Positions 47,467 to 56,282 of a stretch of 64,000 nucleotides of DNA are shown here, one piece after another. The translations under genes and the position numbers were made by a program. The notes under the pieces were generated by a model, which was not told the DNA's origin, did not search any database, and saw nothing but the letters and a program-made list of their open reading frames with translations. Origin of the DNA: Kordiimonas pumila (GTDB taxonomy: Bacteria; Pseudomonadota; Alphaproteobacteria; Sphingomonadales; Kordiimonadaceae); the NCBI RefSeq assembly GCF_015240255.1, contig NZ_CP061205.1:3272501-3336500 (forward strand). The letters run 5' to 3'. Within the stretch, counting starts at the first letter, position 1; each line of letters begins with the position of its first letter.

Positions 47467-47595
47467 TTAGGGCGTAAGTACCAGTTTAAGGGCGCCGCCC
47501 ACAAGGGCCAGAACCAGAACACTGGCAAACCACAGGCCAACAAACCACAGCAGCTTTTTAGAGGTGGAAGGGTGCTGTTTTTGTGTCTTTTGCAT
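47467..47595 (-). CDS. Small DUF2474/CydX-like membrane peptide of the bd oxidase
   Basis: A 42-residue peptide, too short for routine gene calling. It starts MQKTQKQHPSTSKKLLWFVG, continues with one membrane helix (LWFASVLVLALVGGAL) and ends KLVLTP. This matches the DUF2474 group of peptides found after cioB genes. Its ATG overlaps the cydB stop by one base (TGATG), a translationally coupled arrangement. It likely stabilises the bd oxidase as CydX does in E. coli. Confidence 0.82.
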   Translation of the reverse strand: MQKTQKQHPSTSKKLLWFVGLWFASVLVLALVGGALKLVLTP

Positions 47596-48596
47596 CAGTG
47601 ATAGCCTTCCCCCGGTTTCATTTTACCCCTAAACACCCAGTAAGCATAAGCGGTGTAGCCCAGAATGATAGGTAGCAGCACAGCCGTGCCGACCAGCAAA
47701 AATAGCAAGCTTTCATCAGGGGCAGCTGCATCCCATATGGTTACCTCAAGCGGCACGATATAAGGGAATAGGCTGATCCCAAGGCCAATAAAACACAGCA
47801 CAAACAGGGCTATCGCGGTTAAAAATGGCCTGTAATCCATTTTTGCACTCAAAAAGCGCCACAACATAAAGCCTGCTAACGCAACAGCAAACGGCACTGG
47901 TGCCGTATATAAAATGGCGGGCCAAGAAAGCCATGTTGCCATAAAGCGCGGATCAAGCGACAGGGTAGCCCCGCTAATAATGGCAATAAAAGCAACCGTT
48001 GCAACGCCTGTCACCCGTGCATAGCGCACTGCTTTTTCGCCGAGCCGCCCTTCGGTTTTCATCACAAGCCATGTAGACCCTAAAAGCGCATACCCTGCGA
48101 TCAGGGCCAAGCCCGTCAGCATGCTAAACGGGGTTAGCCAGTCCCACCAGCCGCCTGCATATGCCCGGCCATCCACATCTACACCCTGAATAAAAGCACC
48201 TAGGGCAATACCCTGTGAAAAGGTTGCCGTGATAGACCCTGTCGTAAAGGCAAAGTCCCAAAAATGGCGATGGGCTGGGTCACGCCAGCGAAACTCAAAA
48301 GCCACCCCCCTGAAAATCAGGCCAAAAAGCATGGCCAGAATGGGCACATAAAGCGCTGGCATCAACAGGGCATAGGCCAGCGGGAATGTTGCAAACAAAC
48401 CACCACCACCCAAAATAAGCCATGTTTCATTACCGTCCCAAACTGGCGCAACCGAGTTCATGGCCGTATCACGGTCTTCGTGTGTTTCCAGAAAGGGGAA
48501 TAAAATCCCAAGGCCCAAGTCAAAACCATCAAGAATAACGTAAATCAGAATAGCTGTCGCAATCAGGAAAGACCATATCAGGGGAAGATCAAACAT
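47595..48596 (-). CDS. cydB: Cytochrome bd oxidase subunit II
   Basis: This 333-residue inner-membrane subunit has the conserved opening LIWSFLIATAILIYVILDGFDLG and NSVAPVWDGNETWLILGGGG, both diagnostic of CydB/CioB. It supports the heme-bearing subunit I in quinol oxidation and oxygen reduction. GGAGA precedes the ATG at 48596. The gene overlaps the end of cydA by eight bases and the small peptide by one base. Confidence 0.95.
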   Translation of the reverse strand: MFDLPLIWSFLIATAILIYVILDGFDLGLGILFPFLETHEDRDTAMNSVAPVWDGNETWLILGGGGLFATFPLAYALLMPALYVPILAMLFGLIFRGVAFEFRWRDPAHRHFWDFAFTTGSITATFSQGIALGAFIQGVDVDGRAYAGGWWDWLTPFSMLTGLALIAGYALLGSTWLVMKTEGRLGEKAVRYARVTGVATVAFIAIISGATLSLDPRFMATWLSWPAILYTAPVPFAVALAGFMLWRFLSAKMDYRPFLTAIALFVLCFIGLGISLFPYIVPLEVTIWDAAAPDESLLFLLVGTAVLLPIILGYTAYAYWVFRGKMKPGEGYH

Positions 48597-50004
48597 TTTT
48601 GGTCTCCTGTTTTTCTGTGTCATAGGCTGCAATTGGTGTAGTACCGGCTGCGCGTTGTGGCTTACCGCTTTCTGGGCCAGAGGAAGCGTTATCGGGGGTG
48701 CGGGCCATCAGCTTTAGAATATATAAAGTCCCTGCCCCAAACACGACAAAATAAACCACAGCAAACACCGCAAGCGATGTCGCAACAGCAGGCGCTGCAA
48801 TCGGGGAAAGAGAATCTGCCGTTTTCAGCAAACCATACACCGTATAGGGCTGACGACCGACCTCGGTTACAACCCAACCCGCGAGCACAGCAACAAACCC
48901 CATAGGCCCCATAACAACAGCTGCCTTTTTCAGCAAAACCTGATCATAAAGGCTACCTATAAAACGGGCGCATAGGCTCCAGACACCAAGCCCAACCATT
49001 AAAAAACCAATAGCAACCATAATGCGGAAAGCCCAAAACACGATAGCTGTTGGGGGGCGCTCATCCTTTGGCCAATCTTTCAGGCCCTGAATTTCACCGT
49101 CTATATCATGCTTTAAAATCAGGCTCGCCATACCCGGTATTTCAAGTGCATATTTTGTTTTTTCTGCGTCATCATCTGGCCAGCCAAATAGAATAAGCGG
49201 CACTCTGGTACCTGTCTCATAGTGGCCTTCCATTGCCGCCACTTTGCGGGGCTGGTGCTCCAGCGTGTTCAGGCCGTGCAAGTCACCAGCAAAAATCTGT
49301 ATAGGGGCAACAAAAGCGGCCATCCACAGCGCCATAGAAAACATAATCCGTGCTGGCTTGTTTGTTTTGTCTTTCAACAGGTGCCATGCCCCAACACCGC
49401 CAACAACAAACGCCGTGGTCAGGTAGGCCGCAAGTACCATATGTACCAGCCGGTACGGGAACGAGGGATTAAAAACAACAGCCCACCAATCAATAGGCAC
49501 AAACTGGCCGACCTCATTAAAGGCATAGCCTGTCGGCGTTTGCATCCAGCTGTTCACGCTCAGTATCCAGAAAGCAGAAAACAGGGTGCCAAATGCCACC
49601 ATAAGGGTTGCAACATAGTGAAGGCGGCGGCCCACCCGCTCCATACCGAACAGCATAATCCCCAGAAAACCAGCCTCTAGGAAAAAGGCTGAAAGTACTT
49701 CATATCCTAAAAGAGGCCCAATCACCGGGCCAGCCTTATCTGAAAAAACAGACCAGTTCGTGCCAAACTGGTAGCTCATAACCAGCCCAGACACGACCCC
49801 CATACCAAACGCGACCGCAAAAATTTTAAGCCAGTACCGAAAGGCCACCAGATAATTGTCGTTTCCGGTCTTTAACCAAAGCCCTTCAAGCACAGCAAGG
49901 TAGGATGCAAGGCCAATAGTGAAAGCCGGAAAGATAATATGAAATGCAACGGTAAAGGCAAATTGCGCACGGGCCAGAATTTCTGCTGTCAAAAAATCAA
50001 CCAT
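48589..50004 (-). CDS. cydA: Cytochrome bd oxidase subunit I (CioA type)
   Basis: This 471-residue quinol oxidase subunit carries the heme ligands. His22 lies in AFHIIFPAF; another ligand His is in RLVHMVLAAYLTTAF. The Q-loop is short, as in the cyanide-insensitive CioA branch rather than E. coli CydA. The usual GRQPW motif reads GRQPY (383-387), a Trp-to-Tyr change in a conserved place. It is the first gene of a three-gene operon. The 108-base gap after 50004 holds its promoter. Confidence 0.93.
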   Translation of the reverse strand: MVDFLTAEILARAQFAFTVAFHIIFPAFTIGLASYLAVLEGLWLKTGNDNYLVAFRYWLKIFAVAFGMGVVSGLVMSYQFGTNWSVFSDKAGPVIGPLLGYEVLSAFFLEAGFLGIMLFGMERVGRRLHYVATLMVAFGTLFSAFWILSVNSWMQTPTGYAFNEVGQFVPIDWWAVVFNPSFPYRLVHMVLAAYLTTAFVVGGVGAWHLLKDKTNKPARIMFSMALWMAAFVAPIQIFAGDLHGLNTLEHQPRKVAAMEGHYETGTRVPLILFGWPDDDAEKTKYALEIPGMASLILKHDIDGEIQGLKDWPKDERPPTAIVFWAFRIMVAIGFLMVGLGVWSLCARFIGSLYDQVLLKKAAVVMGPMGFVAVLAGWVVTEVGRQPYTVYGLLKTADSLSPIAAPAVATSLAVFAVVYFVVFGAGTLYILKLMARTPDNASSGPESGKPQRAAGTTPIAAYDTEKQETKNV

Positions 50005-50112
50005 GCCGCGCTCTCCTTTACCGTCTGTTTATAGACTGTGGATTACAGCCTATAAGGCACAGTCCTTTCCGTAAAGTGGTAACAGTGTCGCATAGCCTTG
50101 GGTCATTCATAC

Positions 50113-50715
50113 TCAAGCAGCGATACCTGCGCCGTATGCCGGAAAAACATCACTGAACAAAAGCGTTATCAGTTGCTGACCATTTGGTGATGACCATTCC
50201 TGCGCCACTTCGGCTATCAGTGTGTTTGTCGCGGTCAACACAACACCGGCATCATGCATGCGCGTGCGGGCAAGCTCTTCTGACAAATCCGTGGGCGAAC
50301 CTGAGGCATCCATCACTGCCTGCACGGCAAAGCCTTCTTTCACAGCATCAATCGCCGGGAAAATAAGGCACACATCTGTTGTAACACCTGCCATAATCAG
50401 GTTTGTGCGGCCAGTAGCCTTAACGGCTGCCTTAAAAGCCGGGTCAGCCCACGCATTCACGATACCAACACGCTGTATGCGCTTCTCAAAAGCATCTGGC
50501 AAAATCTCAGCTAGTTCTGGCAAAACAGCACCTTGAACATAATCTTCCTGGCTGGATGTAATAACCACGGGCAGGCCAAGTATGCGGGCCATTTTTGCAA
50601 GCGCAATCGTTTGAGCCTTCACAAGGGCAACATCTAAATTCTTGATTAACTGCATAGTGCCTATCTGGTGGTCAATCAGGACAAGTGCTGTATTCTCGGG
50701 GGTAAAGTCAGTCAT
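50113..50715 (-). CDS. Isochorismatase-family hydrolase (YcaC-like)
   Basis: This 200-residue cysteine hydrolase has the catalytic Asp15 in ALVLIDHQIGTM and the nucleophile Cys116 in AGVTTDVC. It resembles YcaC and other isochorismatase-like proteins with unknown amide substrates. The ATG at 50715 has AAGGAG seven bases before it. It lies 59 bases after the pirin gene on the same strand, and this pairing of pirin, isochorismatase-like hydrolase and LysR regulator is common in proteobacteria. Confidence 0.88.
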   Translation of the reverse strand: MTDFTPENTALVLIDHQIGTMQLIKNLDVALVKAQTIALAKMARILGLPVVITSSQEDYVQGAVLPELAEILPDAFEKRIQRVGIVNAWADPAFKAAVKATGRTNLIMAGVTTDVCLIFPAIDAVKEGFAVQAVMDASGSPTDLSEELARTRMHDAGVVLTATNTLIAEVAQEWSSPNGQQLITLLFSDVFPAYGAGIAA

Positions 50716-50773
50716 TTTCAACTCCTTTTTCATCATATTATGTCAACCTGTTCGAGGCCCGTTTTATATCGTT

Positions 50774-51613
50774 CTATATCGTGCCAAATTCGCCGCGGTT
50801 CAGGCTCTCCAGCCTGCCCTGCAATAATTCTGCGGATGCCATTGTAAGGGGGCCGTGCTGGAAAGCCGGCTGGTTCGTGCGCTTTCCTGCTATAATCACA
50901 AACCGCACATCGGCAGAAGCTCCCTTAACCACTAGCTGTTCGTTTTCCTCCGCCTTAAAAGCTATCGCTTGCTGCGCTTGCAGCTCTGGCCCGCCCATAA
51001 GTGTTGCTGTTCCTTCCAGCAGGATGATAAGGCCGCCCCACCCTGTGGGCACATCAAAGGCGCGCTCTTTATAGCCCGCAATGCGGGTTTCCTCGATCAG
51101 CACAGGGGCCGGTAACGCCTCCCTATCCCCGGCAAGTGTGGTGCCTTTAACCGCAACACGGCTTATCCAGCCTTCCCCCACAAGCGGTTCCATATCATCC
51201 TCTGGCACATGAAAAGCGGCAGGCGGGTCTAGCTGGTAAGCCTCTGGTATGTTGATAAAGATCTGCAAACCCTTAACCGGCCCCTTGCCGGGTATGGGAA
51301 ACTCTTCATGCACAAGCCCGCGTGATGCCCTGCTCCAATGCATGGCACCCGCTGGTATTTCACACTGGTTGCCCATACTGTCCCGGTTGATAAAACCATT
51401 GCCGGAATCTTCAAACAGGTACGTAACCGCAGAAAATCCTGCGTGGGGGTGCGGCGGAAACGTGGGACCAGCCATTTCAAACCAGTCAACTTGCAAGACA
51501 GGGTCTGCCAAACCTGCAAAAGCCTGCCGTGAGTACTGCCGTACCTTAAAGTTTTCGCCGTGCCGAGCAGCCCCCGGCCTGTGTGGTGTTGAATATTGCA
51601 TTCTGAAGCCCAT
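50774..51613 (-). CDS. Pirin family protein
   Basis: This 279-residue bicupin has the metal-binding set His55, His57 (PPHPHAGF), His102 and Glu104 (GLVHEEFP). Bacterial pirins act as quercetinase-like dioxygenases or redox regulators. It is divergent from the LysR gene, with 99 bases between, and is probably controlled by it. Confidence 0.88.
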   Translation of the reverse strand: MGFRMQYSTPHRPGAARHGENFKVRQYSRQAFAGLADPVLQVDWFEMAGPTFPPHPHAGFSAVTYLFEDSGNGFINRDSMGNQCEIPAGAMHWSRASRGLVHEEFPIPGKGPVKGLQIFINIPEAYQLDPPAAFHVPEDDMEPLVGEGWISRVAVKGTTLAGDREALPAPVLIEETRIAGYKERAFDVPTGWGGLIILLEGTATLMGGPELQAQQAIAFKAEENEQLVVKGASADVRFVIIAGKRTNQPAFQHGPLTMASAELLQGRLESLNRGEFGTI

Positions 51614-51712
51614 GCCTTTGTCTTGAAAATAATTACAATATATCTATAATACACGTAAAATCAGGGCACAATTGCGGGGTTTTGGACAAAATTGTTCCAT
51701 TAATGGGCTAAT

Positions 51713-52609
51713 ATGTATTCACTGGATGATCTTGCTTTATTCATTGCCATTGCCGAGCACGGTGGCTTTACTGCGGCCGCCAAAGCAGTTCAGCTTCCCA
51801 AATCTACAGTTAGCAGGCGCTTGTCAGACTATGAAGCCCGGCTCGGCATAACCCTGTTCCAGCGCTCCACACGGGCGCTATCCCTCACAAACGAAGGCAT
51901 GAAGCTCTATCAGAGCGCAAAACCTGCTATTGAAGCCGCCCTTGCTATAGACCAAACCCTTTCGGAAAAATCTGGGAACCGCGCTTCAGGCAGGGTTAGC
52001 ATTACAACAACTGCTGCCATGGGCCAGCATTTGGTGGCCCCGCATTTACCCGCCCTGCTTGATAGCTATCCAAATATTCAAGTAGAGCTGCGACTATCGG
52101 AAAACCGCATTAACATCATTAATGACGCTGTTGATATTGCGATTAGAATGGGCGAACTGGAAGACAGCGACCTGATGGCAAGGCGGCTCACCTCTATAAA
52201 CCGCCTTGTTGTAGCCACGCCAACCTATCTGGCAGCAAAAGGCACCCCCCGCACCCCGCAAGACCTGATGCAACATAATTGCATTATCACCCGACAAGAC
52301 CTTTCAGTATGGCATTTTCCCGGTGACCATACCATTCACATCAAATGGCAGATTGCTGCTGGCAACATGCTGGTTGCCCGCGACCTAACGCTCGCCAGTA
52401 CCGGTATTTCCATTTTGCCAGCCATGTTCATAGAAGATGATCTCGCCGCCAACAGACTGGTTCCCATACTAGCTGATTATCCCCTTGAAAGCGCACCAGC
52501 GTGGATTGTGGCAACACGGCAAAAGCATCGTTCCCTTGCTGTCAGAACCGTGATGGACCACCTGATTACAGCTTTTGCACATCCGGCACAAAATCAGGCG
52601 CAAACCTAA
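51713..52609 (+). CDS. LysR-family transcriptional regulator
   Basis: This 298-residue regulator has the N-terminal helix-turn-helix (AIAEHGGFTAAAKAVQLPKS, then TVSRRLSDYEARLG) and the periplasmic-binding-like effector domain. It is divergent from pirin and the isochorismatase-like hydrolase. Its last codons fall in a tandem repeat that continues beyond the stop, so the C-terminus (HPAQNQAQT) has been affected by the repeat. Confidence 0.9.
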   Translation: MYSLDDLALFIAIAEHGGFTAAAKAVQLPKSTVSRRLSDYEARLGITLFQRSTRALSLTNEGMKLYQSAKPAIEAALAIDQTLSEKSGNRASGRVSITTTAAMGQHLVAPHLPALLDSYPNIQVELRLSENRINIINDAVDIAIRMGELEDSDLMARRLTSINRLVVATPTYLAAKGTPRTPQDLMQHNCIITRQDLSVWHFPGDHTIHIKWQIAAGNMLVARDLTLASTGISILPAMFIEDDLAANRLVPILADYPLESAPAWIVATRQKHRSLAVRTVMDHLITAFAHPAQNQAQT

Positions 52610-52680
52610 GCACAACGGCACAAAATTTGGCACAAATGCAGGCACAGTGGCACACGTTTTGGCACAGATAATGGCACAAA
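52585..52680. repeat. Tandem GGCACA repeat with 32-base higher-order period
   Basis: Nine hexamers of GGCACA (two with one change: GGCGCA, AGCACA) start at 52585, 52597, 52609, 52617, 52629, 52641, 52649, 52661 and 52673. Spacings are 12, 12, 8, 12, 12, 8, 12, 12, so the array is three 32-base units. It begins inside the last codons of the LysR gene. Confidence 0.85.
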
Positions 52681-52868
52681 TTTCAGCCAAGCGTGGGCGC
52701 GGCAGCACGAATGGCGGAACACATTTTGCTACATCAACAGGCCAAATTCAGCCACAAAATGACGCGTCACACGCCCCTATGTGGCTCGTCGCAACACCCA
52801 AAGCGCACCCACAGCAGCAACAAATACGCATAAAAAACCGTTATACACACCCTGCTCGCTAGCCCCAA

Positions 52869-52882
52869 TATTACATCCACTA
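52869..52882 (-). promoter_or_regulatory. Candidate operator, weak match
   Basis: Minus strand TAGTG-GATG-TAATA. One good half-site; second half is poor. It lies 74 bases from a better site. Confidence 0.35.
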
Positions 52883-52942
52883 TTATGATGAAAATTACAT
52901 TATATTACTATTTTTTGTCATATTTATATTGACTATCATAAA

Positions 52943-52956
52943 AAGTGGATCCATAA
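52943..52956 (+). promoter_or_regulatory. Candidate operator upstream of the FAH gene
   Basis: AAGTG-GATC-CATAA, 134 bases upstream of the TTG start. Confidence 0.5.
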
Positions 52957-53089
52957 AGAGACGAACATTAACAAGAATTTTTACTTGGGGCACCCCTGAT
53001 CTATGGCAAAGCCGTTATACATAGCCCCCCGTCATACATACCGCTGCCAACGGCGCAGCCACTAATAAACACAATTGAGGAGCCAAACC

Positions 53090-54007
53090 TTGAACAGTTC
53101 TTACCGGCTGGCCACGGCGATACACAACAACAAGCAAGCCGTTTTTGTTGAGCTTGATAATACCCTTTACACCCTTGACCACCTACTACTGGAGGAGGAT
53201 AGAAAGCAGCTAAGCTACAAAAGCCCAGCAGACCTGATGCCATTGCTTGAGAATTGGGGATATTGGTCCATTATTCTGCCAAAACGCATTGAAGCGGCTA
53301 TACCAGACACCGGCACAGCCATAAGTCCCAATGCAGTCACGTTTTGCGCCCCTGTCTTAAGCCCCAAAAAGCTTGTGTGTATCGGCGCTAACTATAAAGA
53401 TCATATCGCGGAAATGAATATCCCGATGCTGCCTGATTATCCCTATTCTTTTTTCAAGCCTGCCACCACAACGCTGCGAGGTTCTGGCGCGAAGGTTTCT
53501 ATTCCGTCCGTTGCAAAAATGGTAGACTGGGAAGCAGAACTTGCTGTTGTGATTGGTAAACACGCCAAAAACGTACGTGCAGCAGATGCCCTTCAGTATA
53601 TTGCAGGATATTCAAACCTGAATGACCTATCCGCACGCGACTGGATCGCAAAACGCCCCCCTGTTGGTATAGACTGGGTACGTCACAAAGGCCACGATGG
53701 TTTCGCCCCAATGGGACCCTATTTTTTACCGGCGAAATTTGTGCCTGACCCGCAAAACATGTCTGTCAAACTGTCTGTAAACGGTGCAGTCAAACAGCTC
53801 TCCAACACTGGCCAGATGGTGTTTGGTGTTGCCGAGATTATTGAGCACCTTTCCAGCATTTTCACCCTTGAGCCCGGCGACATAATCGCAACAGGTACAC
53901 CGGCAGGCGTTGGCCACGGGCGGGATCCGCAAGAGTTCCTCGCAGCGGGTGATATAGTAGAAATGGAAGTAGAGGGGCTTGGCGTACTGATAACCGAAAT
54001 GGCCTAG
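53090..54007 (+). CDS. Fumarylacetoacetate hydrolase family protein
   Basis: This FAH-superfamily enzyme of about 305 residues has VCIGANYKDHIAEM, metal-binding Glu residues in DWEAELAVVIGK, a GYSNLNDLSARDW segment and the terminal GDIIATGTPAGVGHG. Members hydrolyse or decarboxylate 2,4-dioxo acids such as fumarylpyruvate and acylpyruvates. The start is a TTG with GAGGAG seven bases upstream, clearer than the alternative TTG at 53075. It is convergent with the GntR gene and likely belongs to the same catabolic route, acting after ring cleavage. The exact substrate is open. Confidence 0.87.
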   Translation: MNSSYRLATAIHNNKQAVFVELDNTLYTLDHLLLEEDRKQLSYKSPADLMPLLENWGYWSIILPKRIEAAIPDTGTAISPNAVTFCAPVLSPKKLVCIGANYKDHIAEMNIPMLPDYPYSFFKPATTTLRGSGAKVSIPSVAKMVDWEAELAVVIGKHAKNVRAADALQYIAGYSNLNDLSARDWIAKRPPVGIDWVRHKGHDGFAPMGPYFLPAKFVPDPQNMSVKLSVNGAVKQLSNTGQMVFGVAEIIEHLSSIFTLEPGDIIATGTPAGVGHGRDPQEFLAAGDIVEMEVEGLGVLITEMA

Positions 54008-54020
54008 AGTAAAAGAAATT

Positions 54021-54779
54021 CTAGGCTTTTTCGCCCATTGCAGCCGCTGCAGTAAGCGCAAATCGCAGGCTTTCGCGAATTCTTGATGTATCATATTCAG
54101 GCGCAAGGGCTGCCAGCAGCTCTAGCGCTGTGCGGGCAAGATGACGGGCTGCAAGCTCGGCTGCCTTTGAGGCATCACGTGCTGCCATCGCCTCAAAAAT
54201 TTCCCTGTGTTCCACTTCTCCGCGCTGCCACCAGCCCGGGAAATGTGCACCCTTATATGCAGACTGATACCGCTCACTCCGCAGTTCAAGCGCCTCAAGG
54301 TCTGCAACAAAAGCAGCTCCGGCTTCAGCAACCACCAGGCTGTGCAGGCGGCGATGCAGTTCAATCCAGGTTGTGAAAGATGAATGGGATTCGTCGCCCT
54401 CAAGAGCCTCCAGTAACGCGCTCAATTCAGCGACATGCTTATCGGTCATACGCTGGGTGGTTAGCACAACACCAAGGCTTTCCATCATAATACGCTTCAT
54501 ATAAAGCGCCTCAATGTCTTTTGGGTCAAAACCTAGAACACGGTTCCGAAAGTTAGGCTCTGCACCAACAAGGCCACCTTCCTGAAGCATCCGTAAAGCT
54601 TCACGTACAGGTGTGCGGCTAACACCCAGTAATCTAGACAGCTCAACCTGTGACAACACTGTGTTCGGCGCCAGTCGTCCACTCAAAATCAGATCCCTGA
54701 TAATATCATGAATTTCAACGACAGCGCGGCGGCCGTCAGTTTTTTCAAGCGGTGTAATCAGGTTTGAATCAAGTTTCAT
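54021..54779 (-). CDS. GntR-family regulator (FCD type), candidate for the AAGTG regulon
   Basis: This 252-residue regulator has a winged helix (LSRLLGVSRTPVREALRMLQ) and an FCD domain (IELHRRLHSLVVAEAG, HREIFEAMAARDASKAAELAARHL split pieces). It lies among genes that share the AAGTG-N4-CACTT motif, so it is the leading candidate to bind it. Such regulators normally repress until a pathway metabolite binds the helical domain. No copy of the motif was seen in its own upstream gap (54780-54921). Confidence 0.85.
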   Translation of the reverse strand: MKLDSNLITPLEKTDGRRAVVEIHDIIRDLILSGRLAPNTVLSQVELSRLLGVSRTPVREALRMLQEGGLVGAEPNFRNRVLGFDPKDIEALYMKRIMMESLGVVLTTQRMTDKHVAELSALLEALEGDESHSSFTTWIELHRRLHSLVVAEAGAAFVADLEALELRSERYQSAYKGAHFPGWWQRGEVEHREIFEAMAARDASKAAELAARHLARTALELLAALAPEYDTSRIRESLRFALTAAAAMGEKA

Positions 54780-54921
54780 AGCGTGCGAATTTATACTAAA
54801 AAGATGAATGAAAAATATGTAGCCTGATGTCGTGGTAAAACGGCATCAGCACATATACCCTAGGTATAACGGATAACAGCAGTAATTCACCCCGCCCCTC
54901 TCAGTCAAGCAAATATCATGG

Positions 54922-55575
54922 CTAAAGTGGGCACACAAAAGGGTATCGCGGTACCAGACCATAGAAATTCAACCTTCCCGACACACTTGAAGCGGCATAG
55001 ATTTCCCTAAAGAAATTTCCATAAAAATGGCGAAAGTACTCAGCTATCATCAGCTTTTTTTTAAGTGTTGAGGGTGGCCGCGCAAACTTTTTACTCATAT
55101 GCCCCATACCTTCTTGGTCACCAAGCTCAAAGCCCCAGCTGTATCCACCTTTAGGATTAGATAGAATTTCCCAGCAATTGTCATCGGCATCCCAGAAATA
55201 GAAGCAATAAGTACCATGCTGCACAACTGGTTTAGTGATTTTTTTCAAATGCCATTTTTCAGCATCGCGTGTAACCACTGCGTAAGCCGCATCCACATCA
55301 GCCTCTGTTTCAACATCAAGACCATTATGGTTCAGGAACGGCATTTCCTGCTTTTCTTTGCCAGTGCTTTTCACAACCACAATAACCTGATCGCCGCCCA
55401 TTCGCGCCCAAAATGAAATTTTAGCCATCTGAACAACTTCAAAACCAAGAAATTCTTCAAAAAAGCGGCGGGTGAACTCAATGTCTCGACACTCTAAGGT
55501 CGCGTGTGAATAGAAATTAAGCGCAAGCGCGGGCTTTGTCGCTGCCGTTGCCGGATTAGATGCTACCGTACCCAT
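54922..55575 (-). CDS. VOC (glyoxalase/extradiol-type) family protein
   Basis: This protein of about 217 residues has the vicinal-oxygen-chelate fold (SHATLECRDIEFTRRFFEEF, then CFYFWDADDNCWEIL). Possible metal ligands are His24, His83 and Glu136. Chain length and ligand positions would allow a metal-dependent lyase, isomerase or dioxygenase, but I cannot name the reaction. GGAG precedes the Met at 55575; the frame is open nine codons further up. It is the last gene of an operon that begins at 56753. Confidence 0.75.
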   Translation of the reverse strand: MGTVASNPATAATKPALALNFYSHATLECRDIEFTRRFFEEFLGFEVVQMAKISFWARMGGDQVIVVVKSTGKEKQEMPFLNHNGLDVETEADVDAAYAVVTRDAEKWHLKKITKPVVQHGTYCFYFWDADDNCWEILSNPKGGYSWGFELGDQEGMGHMSKKFARPPSTLKKKLMIAEYFRHFYGNFFREIYAASSVSGRLNFYGLVPRYPFVCPL

Positions 55576-55653
55576 TTTTGATCTCCCCATCAAAGCTGAC
55601 AAGGCCCCCTTGTCAGGACAATCATTTCTTCAAGCCAAAATACCTTGGCCAAT

Positions 55654-56253
55654 CTAATCAAATAGTTTGGCAGCTGTTTTTGCCACCAGTTCCCCTTGAT
55701 GGCGCGCACCTGCCAGTTCATTCTCGCTTGGCATACGCGACCCATCACCGCCCGCTATTGTTGTCGCGCCGTAAGGGCTACCTCCGGTAATTTCATCAAG
55801 CCTCATCTGCCCCTGAAAGCTATAAGGAAGACCAACAATCGTCATGCCCAAATGTAAAAGGTTCGTAATAATCGAAAACAAGGTGGTTTCCTGGCCGCCG
55901 TGCTGCGTCGCTGTTGAAGTAAAAGCCGCGCCAACTTTGCCGTTCAAAGCACCGCGCTGCCACAAACCACCTGTTTGATCGAGAAAAGCAGCCATCTGCG
56001 ACGCCATCCGGCCATACCGTGTTGGTGAACCCACAACAATACCGTCGTAGCCAGCCAGTTCATCGACCGTAGCAACAGGGTGCTTCTCATTTGAGCGAAA
56101 GCCCGCTTTTTCAGCTACCTCCTTAGGCGCTGTTTCAGCAACACGTTTAATATCGACTATTGCGCCAGCAGAGCGGGCGCCTTCAGCAATAGCTTCAGCA
56201 ACCAATGAGGTGTGACCGTAGCTTGAGTAATAAAGCACCAGTATTTTAGCCAT
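55654..56253 (-). CDS. wrbA: NAD(P)H:quinone oxidoreductase, WrbA type
   Basis: This 199-residue flavodoxin-fold enzyme carries the FMN loop [18 protein letters not shown] and [22 protein letters not shown]-type segments (given in short pieces). It reduces quinones by two electrons, avoiding semiquinone radicals. In the middle of a presumed aromatic-catabolic operon it may reduce benzoquinones formed from polyphenols. It lies between the SRPBCC and VOC genes. Confidence 0.93.
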   Translation of the reverse strand: MAKILVLYYSSYGHTSLVAEAIAEGARSAGAIVDIKRVAETAPKEVAEKAGFRSNEKHPVATVDELAGYDGIVVGSPTRYGRMASQMAAFLDQTGGLWQRGALNGKVGAAFTSTATQHGGQETTLFSIITNLLHLGMTIVGLPYSFQGQMRLDEITGGSPYGATTIAGGDGSRMPSENELAGARHQGELVAKTAAKLFD

Positions 56254-56282
56254 AATAAATTCCTCTTATAACGAGACAGATT

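Larger units (their letters stand above)
52681..53089. other. Non-coding region upstream of the FAH gene
   Basis: This region of about 410 bases holds two copies of the AAGTG-N4-CACTT class motif (52869 and 52943) in AT-rich sequence and presumably the promoter of the FAH-family gene. A short open frame at 52575-52862 covers the repeat but shows no family features, so I do not call it a gene. Confidence 0.5.

Noticed and set aside
52585-52680. Possible CRISPR array
   Set aside because: Units are only 32 bases with hexamer cores at 12 and 8 base spacing; there are no unique spacers of about 30 bases and no cas genes.
52575-52862. A 95-codon open frame after the LysR gene
   Set aside because: It is made largely of the GGCACA repeat, has no ribosome site of note and no recognisable domain.
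54922-55575. VOC protein as the missing catechol 2,3-dioxygenase
   Set aside because: It is shorter than two-domain extradiol enzymes and lacks their conserved C-terminal signature, so I kept only the family name.
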